Source: Halomonas lysinitropha (GTDB lineage Bacteria; Pseudomonadota; Gammaproteobacteria; Pseudomonadales; Halomonadaceae). From it: 64,000 nucleotides of DNA. The notes beneath the pieces are model-generated. The model was not told the DNA's origin. It worked only from the letters and a program-made list of their open reading frames with translations, and did not search any database. The DNA is taken from positions 429,406 through 493,405 of the forward strand of contig NZ_CABVOU010000027.1 of assembly GCF_902500215.1 (NCBI RefSeq). The letters run 5' to 3'. Below, in pieces: positions 27,229 through 37,215 of this stretch (the first letter of the stretch is position 1; each line of letters starts with the position of its first letter). The position numbers and the translations under genes were made by a program.

Positions 27229-28998
27229 ATGGCAAAGCAACAGGATGCCACCGATCTGCAGCGCGCCCTCAAGGCGTGCCGTAGTTCCTTCGTTTCGGTG
27301 GGTTTCTTCAGCATGTTCGTCAACCTGCTGATGCTCGTTCCCCCTATGTACATGTTGCAGGTCTACGACCGGGTGCTTTCCACGCAGAGTGTCGAGACGC
27401 TGGTTATGCTCACCCTGGTGGTAGTGTTCCTGTTCATGGTCATGGGTGGGCTGGAACTCGTTCGCTCCCGGATGCTGGTGCGCGTCGGCAATCGCCTGGA
27501 TACCGATATCAATTCGCGCCTCTACAGCGCCATGTTTCGGCGCAGTGTCGTCTCCCAGGGCCAGCAAAGTGCCCAGCCGCTCAACGACTTGACCAGTCTT
27601 CGGCAGTTTCTTACTGGCAATGGCCTGTTTGCCTTCTTCGATGCCCCCTGGGTGCCGGTCTATCTGGGTGTGCTGTTCCTTTTCCACCCCTGGCTGGGGT
27701 TCTTCGCTACCTTCGCCGGCATCGTGCTGCTGATTCTGGCTATCGCCAACGAAAAGGCCACCAAGACCCTGCTGGCCGAAGCCAATAGCGAGCACATCAA
27801 GGCTCAGGACCTCGCCAACTCCAACCTGCGCAATGCCGAGGTGCTGCATGCCATGGGTATGCTGCCCGGCATCATGGGGCGTTGGTCCGAGAAGCACCAC
27901 GAGTTCCTGTCCAAGCAGTCGCGGGCCAGCGACCGCGCCGGGGCGCTGACCAATGCCTCCAAGGTGCTGCGACTGCTTGCCCAGTCGATGATCCTTGGCC
28001 TGGGTGCCTACCTGGTGCTGCAGGCCGAGATGACGGCCGGCATGATGATCGCCGGTTCGATCATCATGGGTCGTGCCCTGGCGCCTATCGATCAGATGAT
28101 CGGTAGCTGGAAGGGTTTCGTCGGCGCCCGCGGTGCCTACGGTCGCCTCAATGAGCTGCTGACGCAGATCCCCGAGGAGAATCGCCGCATGTCATTGCCG
28201 GCGCCGAAAGGGGACCTGTCCGTCGAGACCGTGGCCGCGGCGCCTCCGGGGGTGCGCATGGCCACCATCCGCGGCATCAACTTTGCAGTGTCAGCCGGCG
28301 AACATGTCGGCATCATCGGTCCCAGTGCCGCCGGCAAGTCGACCCTGGCGCGGGTGTTGCTGGGCATCTGGCCGTCCCAGGTGGGCAACGTGCGTCTCGA
28401 TGGCGCCGAGGTAAGCCACTACAACCGCGATGAACTCGGGCCCCATGTCGGCTATCTGCCCCAGGATATCGAGCTCTTTGACGGCACCATCAGCGAGAAC
28501 ATCGCGCGCTTTGGTGAAGTCGACCCGGACAAGGTGGTCAGGGCGGCCAGGAAAGCCGGCGTGCACGAAATGGTCCTCGAGCTGCCCAACGGCTACGACA
28601 CCTATATCTCCTCGACCAGTGGTGCACTCTCCGGCGGTCAGCGCCAGCGCATCGGGCTGGCCCGTGCCCTCTATGGCGACCCTGTGCTGGTGGTCCTGGA
28701 CGAGCCCAACTCCAACCTGGACGAGGCCGGTGAGCGTCATCTCAGTGAAGCGATCCAGAAGCTCAAGGCGGAGGGTGTGACGCTGTTCGTGATCAGCCAC
28801 CGCACCAGCGTGCTCAAGAACATGGACCAGCTGCTGGTGCTCAAGGAGGGCCAGGTCAGCATGTTCGGTCCGCGCGACGAGGTGCTGGCTCAGTTCGCGC
28901 GCAAGCCTGCTCAGGTCAGTCAGTCCAACAGTGCCCGGTTATCCGCCATCCAGGGTGGCAGGGCCGGGCAGAATGATACCCCCGAGGAGCCCAGCTAA
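27229..28998 (+). CDS. Type I secretion ABC transporter (PrtD/HasD/RsaD-like)
   Basis: Inner-membrane ATPase of a type I secretion system. The 589-residue protein has an N-terminal transmembrane domain with several helices (FFSMFVNLLMLVPPMYMLQV; LVMLTLVVVFLFMVMGGL) and a C-terminal ABC domain: Walker A GPSAAGKSTLARVLLG, signature ALSGGQRQRIGLARAL, Walker B VLVVLDEPNSNLD. There is no C39-like N-terminal peptidase domain, as in PrtD-type exporters of RTX proteases and S-layer proteins. I prefer the ATG at 27229; an in-frame GTG lies at 27217. It shares 1 bp with the membrane fusion gene and heads a three-gene exporter operon. Confidence 0.95.
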   Translation: MAKQQDATDLQRALKACRSSFVSVGFFSMFVNLLMLVPPMYMLQVYDRVLSTQSVETLVMLTLVVVFLFMVMGGLELVRSRMLVRVGNRLDTDINSRLYSAMFRRSVVSQGQQSAQPLNDLTSLRQFLTGNGLFAFFDAPWVPVYLGVLFLFHPWLGFFATFAGIVLLILAIANEKATKTLLAEANSEHIKAQDLANSNLRNAEVLHAMGMLPGIMGRWSEKHHEFLSKQSRASDRAGALTNASKVLRLLAQSMILGLGAYLVLQAEMTAGMMIAGSIIMGRALAPIDQMIGSWKGFVGARGAYGRLNELLTQIPEENRRMSLPAPKGDLSVETVAAAPPGVRMATIRGINFAVSAGEHVGIIGPSAAGKSTLARVLLGIWPSQVGNVRLDGAEVSHYNRDELGPHVGYLPQDIELFDGTISENIARFGEVDPDKVVRAARKAGVHEMVLELPNGYDTYISSTSGALSGGQRQRIGLARALYGDPVLVVLDEPNSNLDEAGERHLSEAIQKLKAEGVTLFVISHRTSVLKNMDQLLVLKEGQVSMFGPRDEVLAQFARKPAQVSQSNSARLSAIQGGRAGQNDTPEEPS

Positions 28999-30377
28999 TG
29001 GCAGACGATCGCAACATGCCGTCCCAGCAGGGTGAAATCGATGTCACCCCTCGCAAGCCCGAAACCCTTGAAGGCGAGTATGCCGAAAAGCTGCCCACCA
29101 GCGACAAGGGCTATCGTCGCCTGGGCATGGTGATTCTGCTGGTCGCCTTCGGCGGCTTCGGCACCTGGGCGCTGACCGCTTCCCTTGCCGTGGCGGTGGT
29201 CGCTCCCGGCAGTGTTTCCATGGAATCCTTCAAGCGCACCGTACAGCACCTCGAGGGTGGCATCGTGGAAGAGTTGCTCGTCGAGGACGGTGACAAGGTG
29301 CAGGCAGGGGATCCGCTGGTGATCCTTAGTGACACCCAGGCCCGCTCGCAGCTGGATATCGCCAAGTCGCAGTATCTGATCAACCGTGCCATGGAAGTGC
29401 GGCTGCTCGCCGAGCAGAGAGAAGCCGAAATGCTCGACTTTCCCGAGGATCTTCTTGAAAGTGACCGGCCTCGCGTGCAGCAGGTGCTGGCCGTGCAGCA
29501 GAGTCTGTTCGTCGCCCGTCGCGAGTCCATGCAAGGCGCACTTGAGTCACTGGACGAGCAGACCAACCAGATGCGCGAGCAGATCGACGGACTTGAATCC
29601 CAGATCTCCATTAACCAGCGTCGCGTCAGCTCACTGCGTGCCGAAGCCGAGGACTTCCGTTCGCTGTACCGGGAAGGGCTGGGCGACAATCAGCGCCTGC
29701 GCGAGCTGGAGCGTCAGGTCCTGGAGTACCAGGGGCGCATCGCCGAGCATCGCTCGCAGATCGCCAGCCTCAAGTCGCAGATCAGCGAGAACCAGCTGCA
29801 GAAGGAAGTGCGCCGCCAGGAGTTCCAGTCCGAGGTTGGCGAACAGCTGCGCAACGCCCAGTCACAGATCGCCGAGGCGGAAGAGCGCATCACCTCGCTG
29901 TCCGACCAGGTCAATCGCACTACCATCGTGGCCCCCGTCTCCGGCACCGTGGTGGGGCGTCAGATACACTCTCAGGGTGCCGTGATTCGCGGTGGTGACC
30001 CCATCCTGGATATCGTGCCGGGGGGAGATGGCTTCGTGGTCGAGGCGCGAGTGCCCAACCGCGATATCGATAATATCTATATCGGCCAGCATGCCGATAT
30101 CCGTTTCTCGGCATTCAACCAGCGCCTTACCAACGAGATCGCCGGGGAGGTGATCCACGTCAGCGCTGACAGCTTCGAGGATGAGGCCACCGGCCAGATG
30201 TACTACAAGGCCCGCGTTCGCGTCACCGAGGAGGGAGAGAAGGACATGAACGAGCGCATGCAGCTCCTTTCCGGCATGCCGGCCGAGGTGCTGATCAAGA
30301 CCGGTGAGCGCACCTTCGCCAGCTACATCGCCAAGCCCATCACCGACATGCTGGCGCGCGCCATGAGGGAGGAATGA
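28998..30377 (+). CDS. Type I secretion membrane fusion protein (HlyD/PrtE family)
   Basis: Periplasmic adaptor joining the ABC protein to the outer-membrane channel. The 459-residue protein has a short cytoplasmic N-terminus, one TM helix (LGMVILLVAFGGFGTWALTA), a lipoyl half (VQHLEGGIVEELLVEDGDKV), a long alpha-helical hairpin coiled coil (residues about 140-300, many Gln/Glu/Arg), then the second lipoyl/beta-barrel part (TTIVAPVSGTVVGRQIHSQGAV). This is the standard HlyD order. It overlaps both neighbours by 1-4 bp, so the three exporter genes are translated together. Confidence 0.95.
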   Translation: MADDRNMPSQQGEIDVTPRKPETLEGEYAEKLPTSDKGYRRLGMVILLVAFGGFGTWALTASLAVAVVAPGSVSMESFKRTVQHLEGGIVEELLVEDGDKVQAGDPLVILSDTQARSQLDIAKSQYLINRAMEVRLLAEQREAEMLDFPEDLLESDRPRVQQVLAVQQSLFVARRESMQGALESLDEQTNQMREQIDGLESQISINQRRVSSLRAEAEDFRSLYREGLGDNQRLRELERQVLEYQGRIAEHRSQIASLKSQISENQLQKEVRRQEFQSEVGEQLRNAQSQIAEAEERITSLSDQVNRTTIVAPVSGTVVGRQIHSQGAVIRGGDPILDIVPGGDGFVVEARVPNRDIDNIYIGQHADIRFSAFNQRLTNEIAGEVIHVSADSFEDEATGQMYYKARVRVTEEGEKDMNERMQLLSGMPAEVLIKTGERTFASYIAKPITDMLARAMREE

Positions 30378-31888
30378 TGCGGGAGAGGTCATTGGGATAT
30401 CGCAACTCATTCAGCAGAGCAATGTCGCGTCCGGCGCGTCTGACGCTCCTGCTGATGCTTGCCAGTACCCCCGCGCTGGGGCAGTCCACGCAGGACGATG
30501 TCCCGGCGGATGAAGCGGCGATAGAGGCCCTGGCCGAGCTCGAGGCCCAGGAACAGAGCGATGCCAGCAGCAGCGTCGACCTGCCCTCCCTTCCGGGGCT
30601 CTTTGCTCGCGCCCTGGACAACGACGCCGACCTGGCCCGCCAGCGGCTTGAGCTGGAGGCCGTCGAGCAGGAAGAGCCGCTGGCTCGCTCCCAGCTGCTG
30701 CCGCAGCTGACGGCCAGCGGCGGCTATCTATGGCAGGACTCCACCAATATCCAGACCGAGCCGGACGATTTCGGGCTGGACCAGGAGGCTACGCGTCCTG
30801 GTGAAATCGAGGAGCAGTACTGGCGGGTGCAGCTGGAGCAGCCGCTGTTCAGCCTGGAGCGCTGGCGTGGCATGGGCCGCGCCGACGCCCAGGTGAGTGC
30901 CGCCGAGCTCGACCTGGCCCTGGTCGAGCGAGACCTCGCACTGAAGGTCAGCGAGGCCTACGTCAACGCCTATCTGGCCTCGCGTACCCTTGGTCTGCTC
31001 GAGGCCCAGCAGGAGTCGCTCGAGCTCCAGGTGCGCCAGGCCAACCGTGCCTATGAACTGGGCGTGGGTGATCGCATCAATCTGCTCGAGGCTCAGTCGC
31101 GTTTCGACCAGAGCATCGCCGATACCGTCGAGGCCGAGAACGACCTCGACGACGCCTTGAGCGAGCTTGAACGCCTCACCGGCGTGCGTCCCGCCTTCGA
31201 GGGGCATCGGCTCGGTAACCTGAATGCGGTGGATATCGAAGGTGATCTCGGCAACGGCCAGGACTGGCTCGAGCGTATCGTTCAGAACCTCGACGTACAG
31301 CGCGCCGCCGCCGAGCGCAAGATCAACGATCAGGATACCAGCGTACGGCGCGGCGGCTATTTCCCGGAGATCAACCTCAACCTCTCTTACAGTGATCGCG
31401 TCAGCGACGACGAACTGCGGGAAAGCGAGGACTATCGTGCCAATGTCGAGGTGAGCATGCCGCTCTTTCGCGGTGGCTATACCGTTGCCAGTGTGCGCCA
31501 GGGCGAGCTTCGCACTGCCGCCAGCCAGAAGGCGCTGGATAACCAGCGCAACCTGGCCGCCCAGGAGGTGCGCCAACGCCTGAGGTCGTTGGACGGCAAC
31601 GAGCGCCGTCTCGAGGCGCTCGGGCAGGCCATCGAATCCAGCGAGCTCTTCCTGGAAGCTGCCGAGCGTGGCGAGCAGCTGGGCCTGCGCGACCTGGTGG
31701 ATGTGCTCGATGCACGCGCCAGCCTGTATGACCAGCGTATCCAGTTCGTCGACACCCTGGGCAATTTCGTGCTCGATCGGCTAGCCCTGGAGTCTGCCGT
31801 AGGCGACCTGGGACGAGAGGACCTGGAGCGCAGCATGGACCTGCTGATGCGCATTACACAGTCCGGAGATGGTGATCCAGCGCGCTGA
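30374..31888 (+). CDS. TolC-like outer membrane channel of the type I system
   Basis: Outer-membrane efflux protein with two OEP repeats. The 504-residue product has a signal peptide (RLTLLLMLASTPALGQS), a short acidic spacer and then helical repeats, including the typical NAYLASRTLGLLEAQQESLELQV and AYELGVGDRINLLEAQSRFDQ, mirrored in the second half by GEQLGLRDLVDVLDARASLYDQ. An ATGA overlap with the HlyD gene places it as the third exporter component. A dedicated TolC next to ABC and MFP genes is typical of S-layer and protease exporters. Confidence 0.93.
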   Translation: MMRERSLGYRNSFSRAMSRPARLTLLLMLASTPALGQSTQDDVPADEAAIEALAELEAQEQSDASSSVDLPSLPGLFARALDNDADLARQRLELEAVEQEEPLARSQLLPQLTASGGYLWQDSTNIQTEPDDFGLDQEATRPGEIEEQYWRVQLEQPLFSLERWRGMGRADAQVSAAELDLALVERDLALKVSEAYVNAYLASRTLGLLEAQQESLELQVRQANRAYELGVGDRINLLEAQSRFDQSIADTVEAENDLDDALSELERLTGVRPAFEGHRLGNLNAVDIEGDLGNGQDWLERIVQNLDVQRAAAERKINDQDTSVRRGGYFPEINLNLSYSDRVSDDELRESEDYRANVEVSMPLFRGGYTVASVRQGELRTAASQKALDNQRNLAAQEVRQRLRSLDGNERRLEALGQAIESSELFLEAAERGEQLGLRDLVDVLDARASLYDQRIQFVDTLGNFVLDRLALESAVGDLGREDLERSMDLLMRITQSGDGDPAR

Positions 31889-31890
31889 TC

Positions 31891-33264
31891 ATGGCAGCCA
31901 CCACCAGTGACTGGCAGCGGCGCTTGATGCGCTGCTTCGATGCGGCCATCGCGCTGATATTGCCATCATTGCTTCTGGCCGTTCTGCCGAATATAGATCG
32001 TGCCAGTGGGGTGGAATACCCCCTGCTGATCCTGGCCGGTGGCCTGCTGTTGCCGGCCTGCGGGGAACTCTCCGGGCTCTATCAGCCTTGGCGCGGGCGT
32101 AGCCTTTTCACCATGCTCGGTGTCTACGCCCTGGGGTGGCTGCTGACCATCATCCTGCTCAGTCTCTTCCTGGTTGCGACCCAGAGCGCGGTCATTTTCT
32201 CGCGTGCCTGGATGCTGCTCTCCTCTCTCGGTGTGCTGGCCGCCGGGCTGCTGCTGCGCACCCTTCTCTATGTGTATCTCCGGCGCATCCGCTCGCGCGG
32301 CCGCAATATCAAGAAGGTGCTGCTGATCGGAGCTCCCGCCAACATGGCGCGTATCCAACATCGGTTGGAGAGCATGCCCTACCTGGGCTATCAGATTGCG
32401 GCCCGGCTGATTGATGAACCCATGGGCAGCGATGACCTGGTGGCCAGGGTCAAGGCGCTGGCCAGCCGTAGCGTCTTCCGCCGCGACTTTGACGAAGTCT
32501 GGCTGACCTATCCTCTGGCCAGCGGTGACCGGGTCAAGCAACTCTCCGCCGAGCTGATGGTGGTGCCGGTGGATATTCGCTACTTTCCCGACCTTACCGA
32601 CGTTCGGCTGCTCAACCACCGCGTGACCCAGGTGGCCGACATGTTCTCCCTGGACCTCAACCGCTCGCCGCTGGATGGCGCCATGCGGCTGTTCAAGGCC
32701 CTGGAGGATCGCCTGTTGGGCCTGGCGCTCTTCGTGGTCTTTCTGCCGCTGATGCTGGGAATCGCCACGGCGTTGCGCTGGCAGATGGGGCGCCCCGTGC
32801 TGTTCAAGCAGTATCGTCATGGACTGGACGGCAAGCGTTTCCGGATCTATAAGTTCCGCACCATGACCCTGCATCACGCTTCCGGCACACCTCAGGCAAT
32901 CCAGGGAGATCCGCGCATAACGCCGCTGGGGGCCTTTCTTCGTCGCACCAGCCTGGATGAGCTGCCCCAGCTCTACAATGTGCTGCAAGGCCGCATGTCG
33001 CTGGTGGGCCCGCGTCCCCACGCCATGGACCACAACGAATATTACAAGGATGAAATTGAGACCTATATGCAGCGCCACCGGGTCAAGCCCGGCATGACAG
33101 GCTGGGCCCAGGTCAACGGTCTGCGGGGAATCACCGATGATGTGGCCCTCATGCGCAAGCGAGTGGAATACGACCTCTACTATATCGACAACTGGTCGCT
33201 AGGGTTCGACCTCAAGATCCTGCTGATGACCGTGACACGTGGCTTCGTCAACCGCCAGCCGTGA
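31891..33264 (+). CDS. Undecaprenyl-phosphate hexose-1-phosphate transferase (WcaJ/EpsE-like)
   Basis: Polyisoprenyl-phosphate glycosyltransferase that loads the first sugar phosphate onto undecaprenyl phosphate to start a surface polysaccharide. The 457-residue protein has four N-terminal TM helices and a CoA-binding-like middle domain (KKVLLIGAPANMARI). Its C-terminal bacterial sugar transferase domain follows a fifth hydrophobic segment, with KFRTMTLHH, RTSLDELPQLYNVLQGRMSL then VGPRP, and PGMTGWAQVNGLRG. It begins 2 bp after the TolC-like gene, which joins the protein exporter and polysaccharide clusters in one direction. Confidence 0.93.
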   Translation: MAATTSDWQRRLMRCFDAAIALILPSLLLAVLPNIDRASGVEYPLLILAGGLLLPACGELSGLYQPWRGRSLFTMLGVYALGWLLTIILLSLFLVATQSAVIFSRAWMLLSSLGVLAAGLLLRTLLYVYLRRIRSRGRNIKKVLLIGAPANMARIQHRLESMPYLGYQIAARLIDEPMGSDDLVARVKALASRSVFRRDFDEVWLTYPLASGDRVKQLSAELMVVPVDIRYFPDLTDVRLLNHRVTQVADMFSLDLNRSPLDGAMRLFKALEDRLLGLALFVVFLPLMLGIATALRWQMGRPVLFKQYRHGLDGKRFRIYKFRTMTLHHASGTPQAIQGDPRITPLGAFLRRTSLDELPQLYNVLQGRMSLVGPRPHAMDHNEYYKDEIETYMQRHRVKPGMTGWAQVNGLRGITDDVALMRKRVEYDLYYIDNWSLGFDLKILLMTVTRGFVNRQP

Positions 33265-33380
33265 TCGGCGTGCTCTGGCAAGGCTACGCTACGTTTGGCG
33301 CGTCTAGATGGTATTATGCTGCGCCATCGAACAACGCCCGATGGTCGACCGGGGTCACCCGCCCGGCAAGGAGTGCCAGT

Positions 33381-34853
33381 TTGCCCACGCTCACAAGGAA
33401 TGCACCGCTAACGCCCGTGATCCTGTCCGGTGGCTCGGGGTCCCGGCTCTGGCCGGTCTCGCGTGAGCAGTATCCCAAGCAGTTTCAGCGTTTCAACGCC
33501 ACCGAGCACAGCCTGCTTCAAGAGACTGCCCTCCGGCTGACGGGGCTGGGTGGTGTTCACGATCCCCTGATTGTCTGCAACGAGGCCCATCGTTTCCTTG
33601 TGGCCGAGCAGCTTCAGGAAGCCGGCGTGACACCGTGGCGCATATTGCTGGAACCCTGCGGGCGCAATACCGCGCCTGCCGTGGCACTGGCCGCTAGTCA
33701 GGTCGCCAATCAGGACCCGGCGACCCTGCTGCTGGTCATGCCGGCCGATCATGTCATGATCGATGCCCCGGCGTTCCAGGCCGCGGTGGATCAGAGCCGC
33801 GAGTTGGCCGAGCAGGGCTTTCTCGTCACCTTCGGGATCACGCCAGACAAGCCGCATACCGGTTATGGCTATATTCGCCGTGGCCAGCCGCTGTCGGCCG
33901 GACACCGGGTCGATGCCTTCGTCGAGAAACCCGATCTCGCCCGTGCCCATGCCTACCTCGAGAGCGGCGATTACCTCTGGAACAGCGGCATCTTCCTGTT
34001 CCGCGCAGACCGCTACCTGGAGGAACTCGAGGCGCACGCCGCCGATATACACCACGCCTGCCAGGCTGCCTATGCCGGCCGTCGAGAGGATCTCGACTTC
34101 ATGCGCTTCGACGCCGAGGCCTTTGCCGCCTGTCGCAGCGAGTCCATCGACTATGCCGTCATGGAGCACACGCGTCGCGCCGCGGTGGTCCCCATGGATC
34201 CCGGCTGGAGCGATATCGGCGCCTGGGATGCGATCTTCGAGCTCAAGTCCGATCTTGCCGCCCAGGGCAACGCCACCCGTGGGGATGTCATGCTCCATGA
34301 CACCCGCAACAGCCTGGTGCACAGCCACTCCCGCCTGGTGGCGACACTGGGTGTCGAAGACCTGATCGTGGTAGAGACCGAGGACGCCGTGCTGGTAGCC
34401 GACCGCTCCCGTGCCCAGGACACCAAAGGCATCGTCGAGGCCCTCAATACGGCAGGTCGCAAGGAAAGCCAGGCGCTGCCGCAGGTCTATCGGCCCTGGG
34501 GCCACTACCGCACCATGGTGCTGATGGAAGGCTTCCAGGTGAAGGAGATCGTCGTCAAGCCGGGCGCCAAGCTCTCGCTGCAGATGCACCATCACCGTGC
34601 CGAACACTGGATCGTGGTGGCCGGCACGGCGCAGGTGACCCTGGGCGACGGTCACGGCGACAGCGCGCATCTCAGAAGCTTCATCCTCAGTGAGGACGAG
34701 TCCACCTACATTCCCTTGGGTACCGTGCATCGCCTGGAGAACCCCGGCGTCATCCCGCTCAAGCTGATCGAGGTGCAGACCGGCAGTTATCTCGGTGAGG
34801 ACGACATCGTGCGCTTCGATGACGTGTACGGCCGCGGCCCCGAGGCCTCATGA
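33381..34853 (+). CDS. manC: Mannose-1-phosphate guanylyltransferase / mannose-6-phosphate isomerase
   Basis: Bifunctional GDP-mannose supply enzyme. The 490-residue protein has the nucleotidyltransferase signature VILSGGSGSRLWPVSREQYPKQF, catalytic-site segment EPCGRNTAPAVALAA, FVEKPD, and a C-terminal cupin isomerase domain (PWGHYRTMVLMEGFQVKEIVV; LSLQMHHHRAEHWIVV). I start at the TTG at 33381, 7 bp after AAGGAG; an in-frame GTG at 33261 overlaps the preceding gene but would add 40 poorly conserved residues. It implies a mannose-containing (or GDP-mannose-derived) polymer. No phosphomannomutase or GDP-mannose dehydratase is present in the window. Confidence 0.95.
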   Translation: MPTLTRNAPLTPVILSGGSGSRLWPVSREQYPKQFQRFNATEHSLLQETALRLTGLGGVHDPLIVCNEAHRFLVAEQLQEAGVTPWRILLEPCGRNTAPAVALAASQVANQDPATLLLVMPADHVMIDAPAFQAAVDQSRELAEQGFLVTFGITPDKPHTGYGYIRRGQPLSAGHRVDAFVEKPDLARAHAYLESGDYLWNSGIFLFRADRYLEELEAHAADIHHACQAAYAGRREDLDFMRFDAEAFAACRSESIDYAVMEHTRRAAVVPMDPGWSDIGAWDAIFELKSDLAAQGNATRGDVMLHDTRNSLVHSHSRLVATLGVEDLIVVETEDAVLVADRSRAQDTKGIVEALNTAGRKESQALPQVYRPWGHYRTMVLMEGFQVKEIVVKPGAKLSLQMHHHRAEHWIVVAGTAQVTLGDGHGDSAHLRSFILSEDESTYIPLGTVHRLENPGVIPLKLIEVQTGSYLGEDDIVRFDDVYGRGPEAS

Positions 34854-36037
34854 CAGTTTCTGCCAGCGACGCAACCCTGCATGCGCTTCAGGCCTGGGGC
34901 GCCTCCCGGCGCATCGCCATCGTGCACGACTGGCTGGTGGTGCAGGGGGGCGCCGAGAAGGTGCTTGATGCGCTGCTGCAGGCCTTTCCCGCGGCGGATG
35001 TCTACACCCTGGTCGACTTCCTGCCCGCTGGCCAGCGAGGGCGCCTGGCGGGTCACCGCGTGGTGACCAGTGCCCTGCAGCACTGGCCTCTGGCTCGGCG
35101 CTTCTATCGTCATCTGCTGCCCTGGATGCCCCATGCCATCGAGCAGTTCGACCTGAGCGACTATGATCTGGTCGTTTCCTCCAGCCACTGCGTGGCCAAG
35201 GGGGTGATCACCCATCCCGGCCAGTGGCATGTCTGCTACTGTCACACCCCGGTGCGCTATGCCTGGGACATGAAGGAAGCCTACCTGCGTGATGCTGGCT
35301 TTTCCGGGCCGGTGGCGTGGTACGTGCGCCGCGTTCTTGGGCGGCTGCGCCAGTGGGATCACTTCACGGCCAGCCAGGTCGACACCTTCATCGCCAATTC
35401 GGCGAATGTGTCGAAGCGTATCGCCAAGTATTACGGCCGCCATGCCACGGTCATCCATCCTCCCGTCGATCTCGATGCGTTTACCTTCAATCCCGAGCCA
35501 CGAGACGACTACTATCTGGCGGCCTCCCGGCTGGTGTCTTATAAACGCATGGATCTGATCATCGAGGCCTTTGGTCACGAGGGTCGCCGCCGCCTCAAGG
35601 TGGTCGGCGATGGCCCCGAGCGCAAACGCCTGGAAAAGTTGGCGGCCGCTGCCCCCAATATCGAACTGCTCGGATATCGGCCCGACGGCGAACTGCAGCG
35701 TCTGATGGCCCGCGCCAGGGGTTTCGTGTTTGCCGCCGAGGAAGACTTCGGCATCATGCCGCTGGAGGCTCAGGCCTGCGGCACACCGGTGATCGCCTAT
35801 GGGCGAGGCGGTTCCCTGGAGACCGTGATAGACGAGGGGAGCGAGGCAACCGGCGTGTTCTTCCACGAGCAGACCCCGGCGGCTCTCCTGGGTGCCCTTG
35901 AGCGCTTTGACTCCCTGGCATTCTCCCCAGATGCCTGCCTGGCGCAGGCGCAGCGTTTCGGTATCGCGCGTTTCTGGCAGCGCTGGATCGACTGTCTCCA
36001 ACTGGGCCCGAGCGACGAGCCTTTCTCATGCATGTGA
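34850..36037 (+). CDS. GT4 glycosyltransferase (WbaZ-like mannosyltransferase)
   Basis: A 395-residue GT-B fold retaining glycosyltransferase. Key segments are the N-terminal IAIVHDWLVVQGGAEKVLDALL, CHTPVRYAWDMKEAYL, the donor-site start YLAASRLVSYKRMDLIIEAF, VVGDGPERKRLEKLA and the E-x7-E-like motif EEDFGIMPLEAQACGTPVIA. Similar proteins in O-antigen clusters are mannosyltransferases, which would fit manC immediately upstream (ATGA overlap). Acceptor and linkage cannot be read. Confidence 0.88.
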   Translation: MTVSASDATLHALQAWGASRRIAIVHDWLVVQGGAEKVLDALLQAFPAADVYTLVDFLPAGQRGRLAGHRVVTSALQHWPLARRFYRHLLPWMPHAIEQFDLSDYDLVVSSSHCVAKGVITHPGQWHVCYCHTPVRYAWDMKEAYLRDAGFSGPVAWYVRRVLGRLRQWDHFTASQVDTFIANSANVSKRIAKYYGRHATVIHPPVDLDAFTFNPEPRDDYYLAASRLVSYKRMDLIIEAFGHEGRRRLKVVGDGPERKRLEKLAAAAPNIELLGYRPDGELQRLMARARGFVFAAEEDFGIMPLEAQACGTPVIAYGRGGSLETVIDEGSEATGVFFHEQTPAALLGALERFDSLAFSPDACLAQAQRFGIARFWQRWIDCLQLGPSDEPFSCM

Positions 36038-37215
36038 TCGTCAACCTGCAGCCGCTGCTGACGCCGCTGACCGGCATCGGCCACTATACCCGGGAGCTGA
36101 CGTTGGCCCTGCTGGATGCCGGGCTGCGCATGGACGGGGTGACCGGCACTCGCTTCGAGGCGCTCGACCCGGGGCACCCACTGCTCGCCGCCCCGACCCA
36201 GGCGGCTACCCTCGGTGCCTCGCCCCTTGACGAGCGCGGCCCGCTCTGGCAACTGGCGCGACGCTACCTGCGCAACCCCCTGACGAGGCGTGCCTACCGC
36301 TGGCTGTGCAGCGAGCGTCTGCGTCGCCAGGGACAGCGCCTGGCACGTCAGGGCGATACCGTCTACTGGGAGCCAAACTACGTGCTGCTGCCCTGGCAGG
36401 GGCCCAGCGTGCTGACCATCCACGACCTCTCGCACGAGCGTCATCCCGAGTTTCATCCCCGCGAGCGAGTCGAGTTCTTCAATCGCCACCTGCCTGAGAG
36501 CCTGGCACATGCCAGCCGCATCAATGTGGTCTCGCAGTTCACCGCCGACGAACTACAGGCGCTGCACGGCATCGATGCCTCTCGAATCGATATCGTCTCC
36601 CCCGGCGTATCGGAACGCTTCTTTGCCGTGCCCGACGCCCCCCATGCCACCCGGGTCCGCCAGCGTCATGAACTGCCTGAGCGCTTCCTGCTGAGCGTCG
36701 GCACCCTGGAGCCGCGCAAGAATCTGGTCCGGGTCATGCAGGCCTTCGCCGAACTGCCCCGCGACGAGCAGCGTGCCGCGCCACTGCTGCTGGTGGGCAT
36801 GCAGGGCTGGGGCGAGCAGACCCTCAGTCGGGAGATCCGCTCAGCCCTGGAGGCCGGCACCGTTCGCCGCCTGGGCTATGTGCCCGGAGACGACCTACCG
36901 GCGCTATACGCGCTTGCCAGCGGCTTCGTCTATGTCTCCAGTTACGAGGGCTTCGGCATGCCGGTGATCGAGGCCATGGCCGCCGGTACCCCGGTACTTA
37001 CCGCCAACGTCACGGCCACCGCCGAGGTGGGCGGCGCCGCGGCCATCAGTGTTCCCCCCGGTGATATCACCGCCATTCGCGGCGGTCTGCGCCAACTGCT
37101 GGACGAGAATCACGAGGCACGCATCCAGCAGGGGCGAGTACGCGCCGAACGCTTTACCTGGCAGGCGTCCGCCGAGGCCCTGCAGGCCTCGCTGCATCGC
37201 GCTCTGGAGTCATGA
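36028..37215 (+). CDS. GT4 glycosyltransferase
   Basis: A 395-residue GT-B glycosyltransferase. It has the N-terminal glycine-rich stretch TPLTGIGHYTRELTLALL, the core segment FLLSVGTLEPRKNLVRVMQAF and the donor-site motif SYEGFGMPVIEAMAAGTPVLTANVTATAEVGG with the E-x7-E-type glutamates. This type is common in mannan and rhamnan O-antigen clusters. It overlaps the preceding glycosyltransferase by 10 bp and the Wzm gene by 4 bp. Confidence 0.88.
   Translation: MHVIVNLQPLLTPLTGIGHYTRELTLALLDAGLRMDGVTGTRFEALDPGHPLLAAPTQAATLGASPLDERGPLWQLARRYLRNPLTRRAYRWLCSERLRRQGQRLARQGDTVYWEPNYVLLPWQGPSVLTIHDLSHERHPEFHPRERVEFFNRHLPESLAHASRINVVSQFTADELQALHGIDASRIDIVSPGVSERFFAVPDAPHATRVRQRHELPERFLLSVGTLEPRKNLVRVMQAFAELPRDEQRAAPLLLVGMQGWGEQTLSREIRSALEAGTVRRLGYVPGDDLPALYALASGFVYVSSYEGFGMPVIEAMAAGTPVLTANVTATAEVGGAAAISVPPGDITAIRGGLRQLLDENHEARIQQGRVRAERFTWQASAEALQASLHRALES

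Noticed and set aside
33261..33380. N-terminal extension of manC from the in-frame GTG
   Set aside because: The added 40 residues look like translated intergenic DNA, while the TTG at 33381 has a well spaced AAGGAG.
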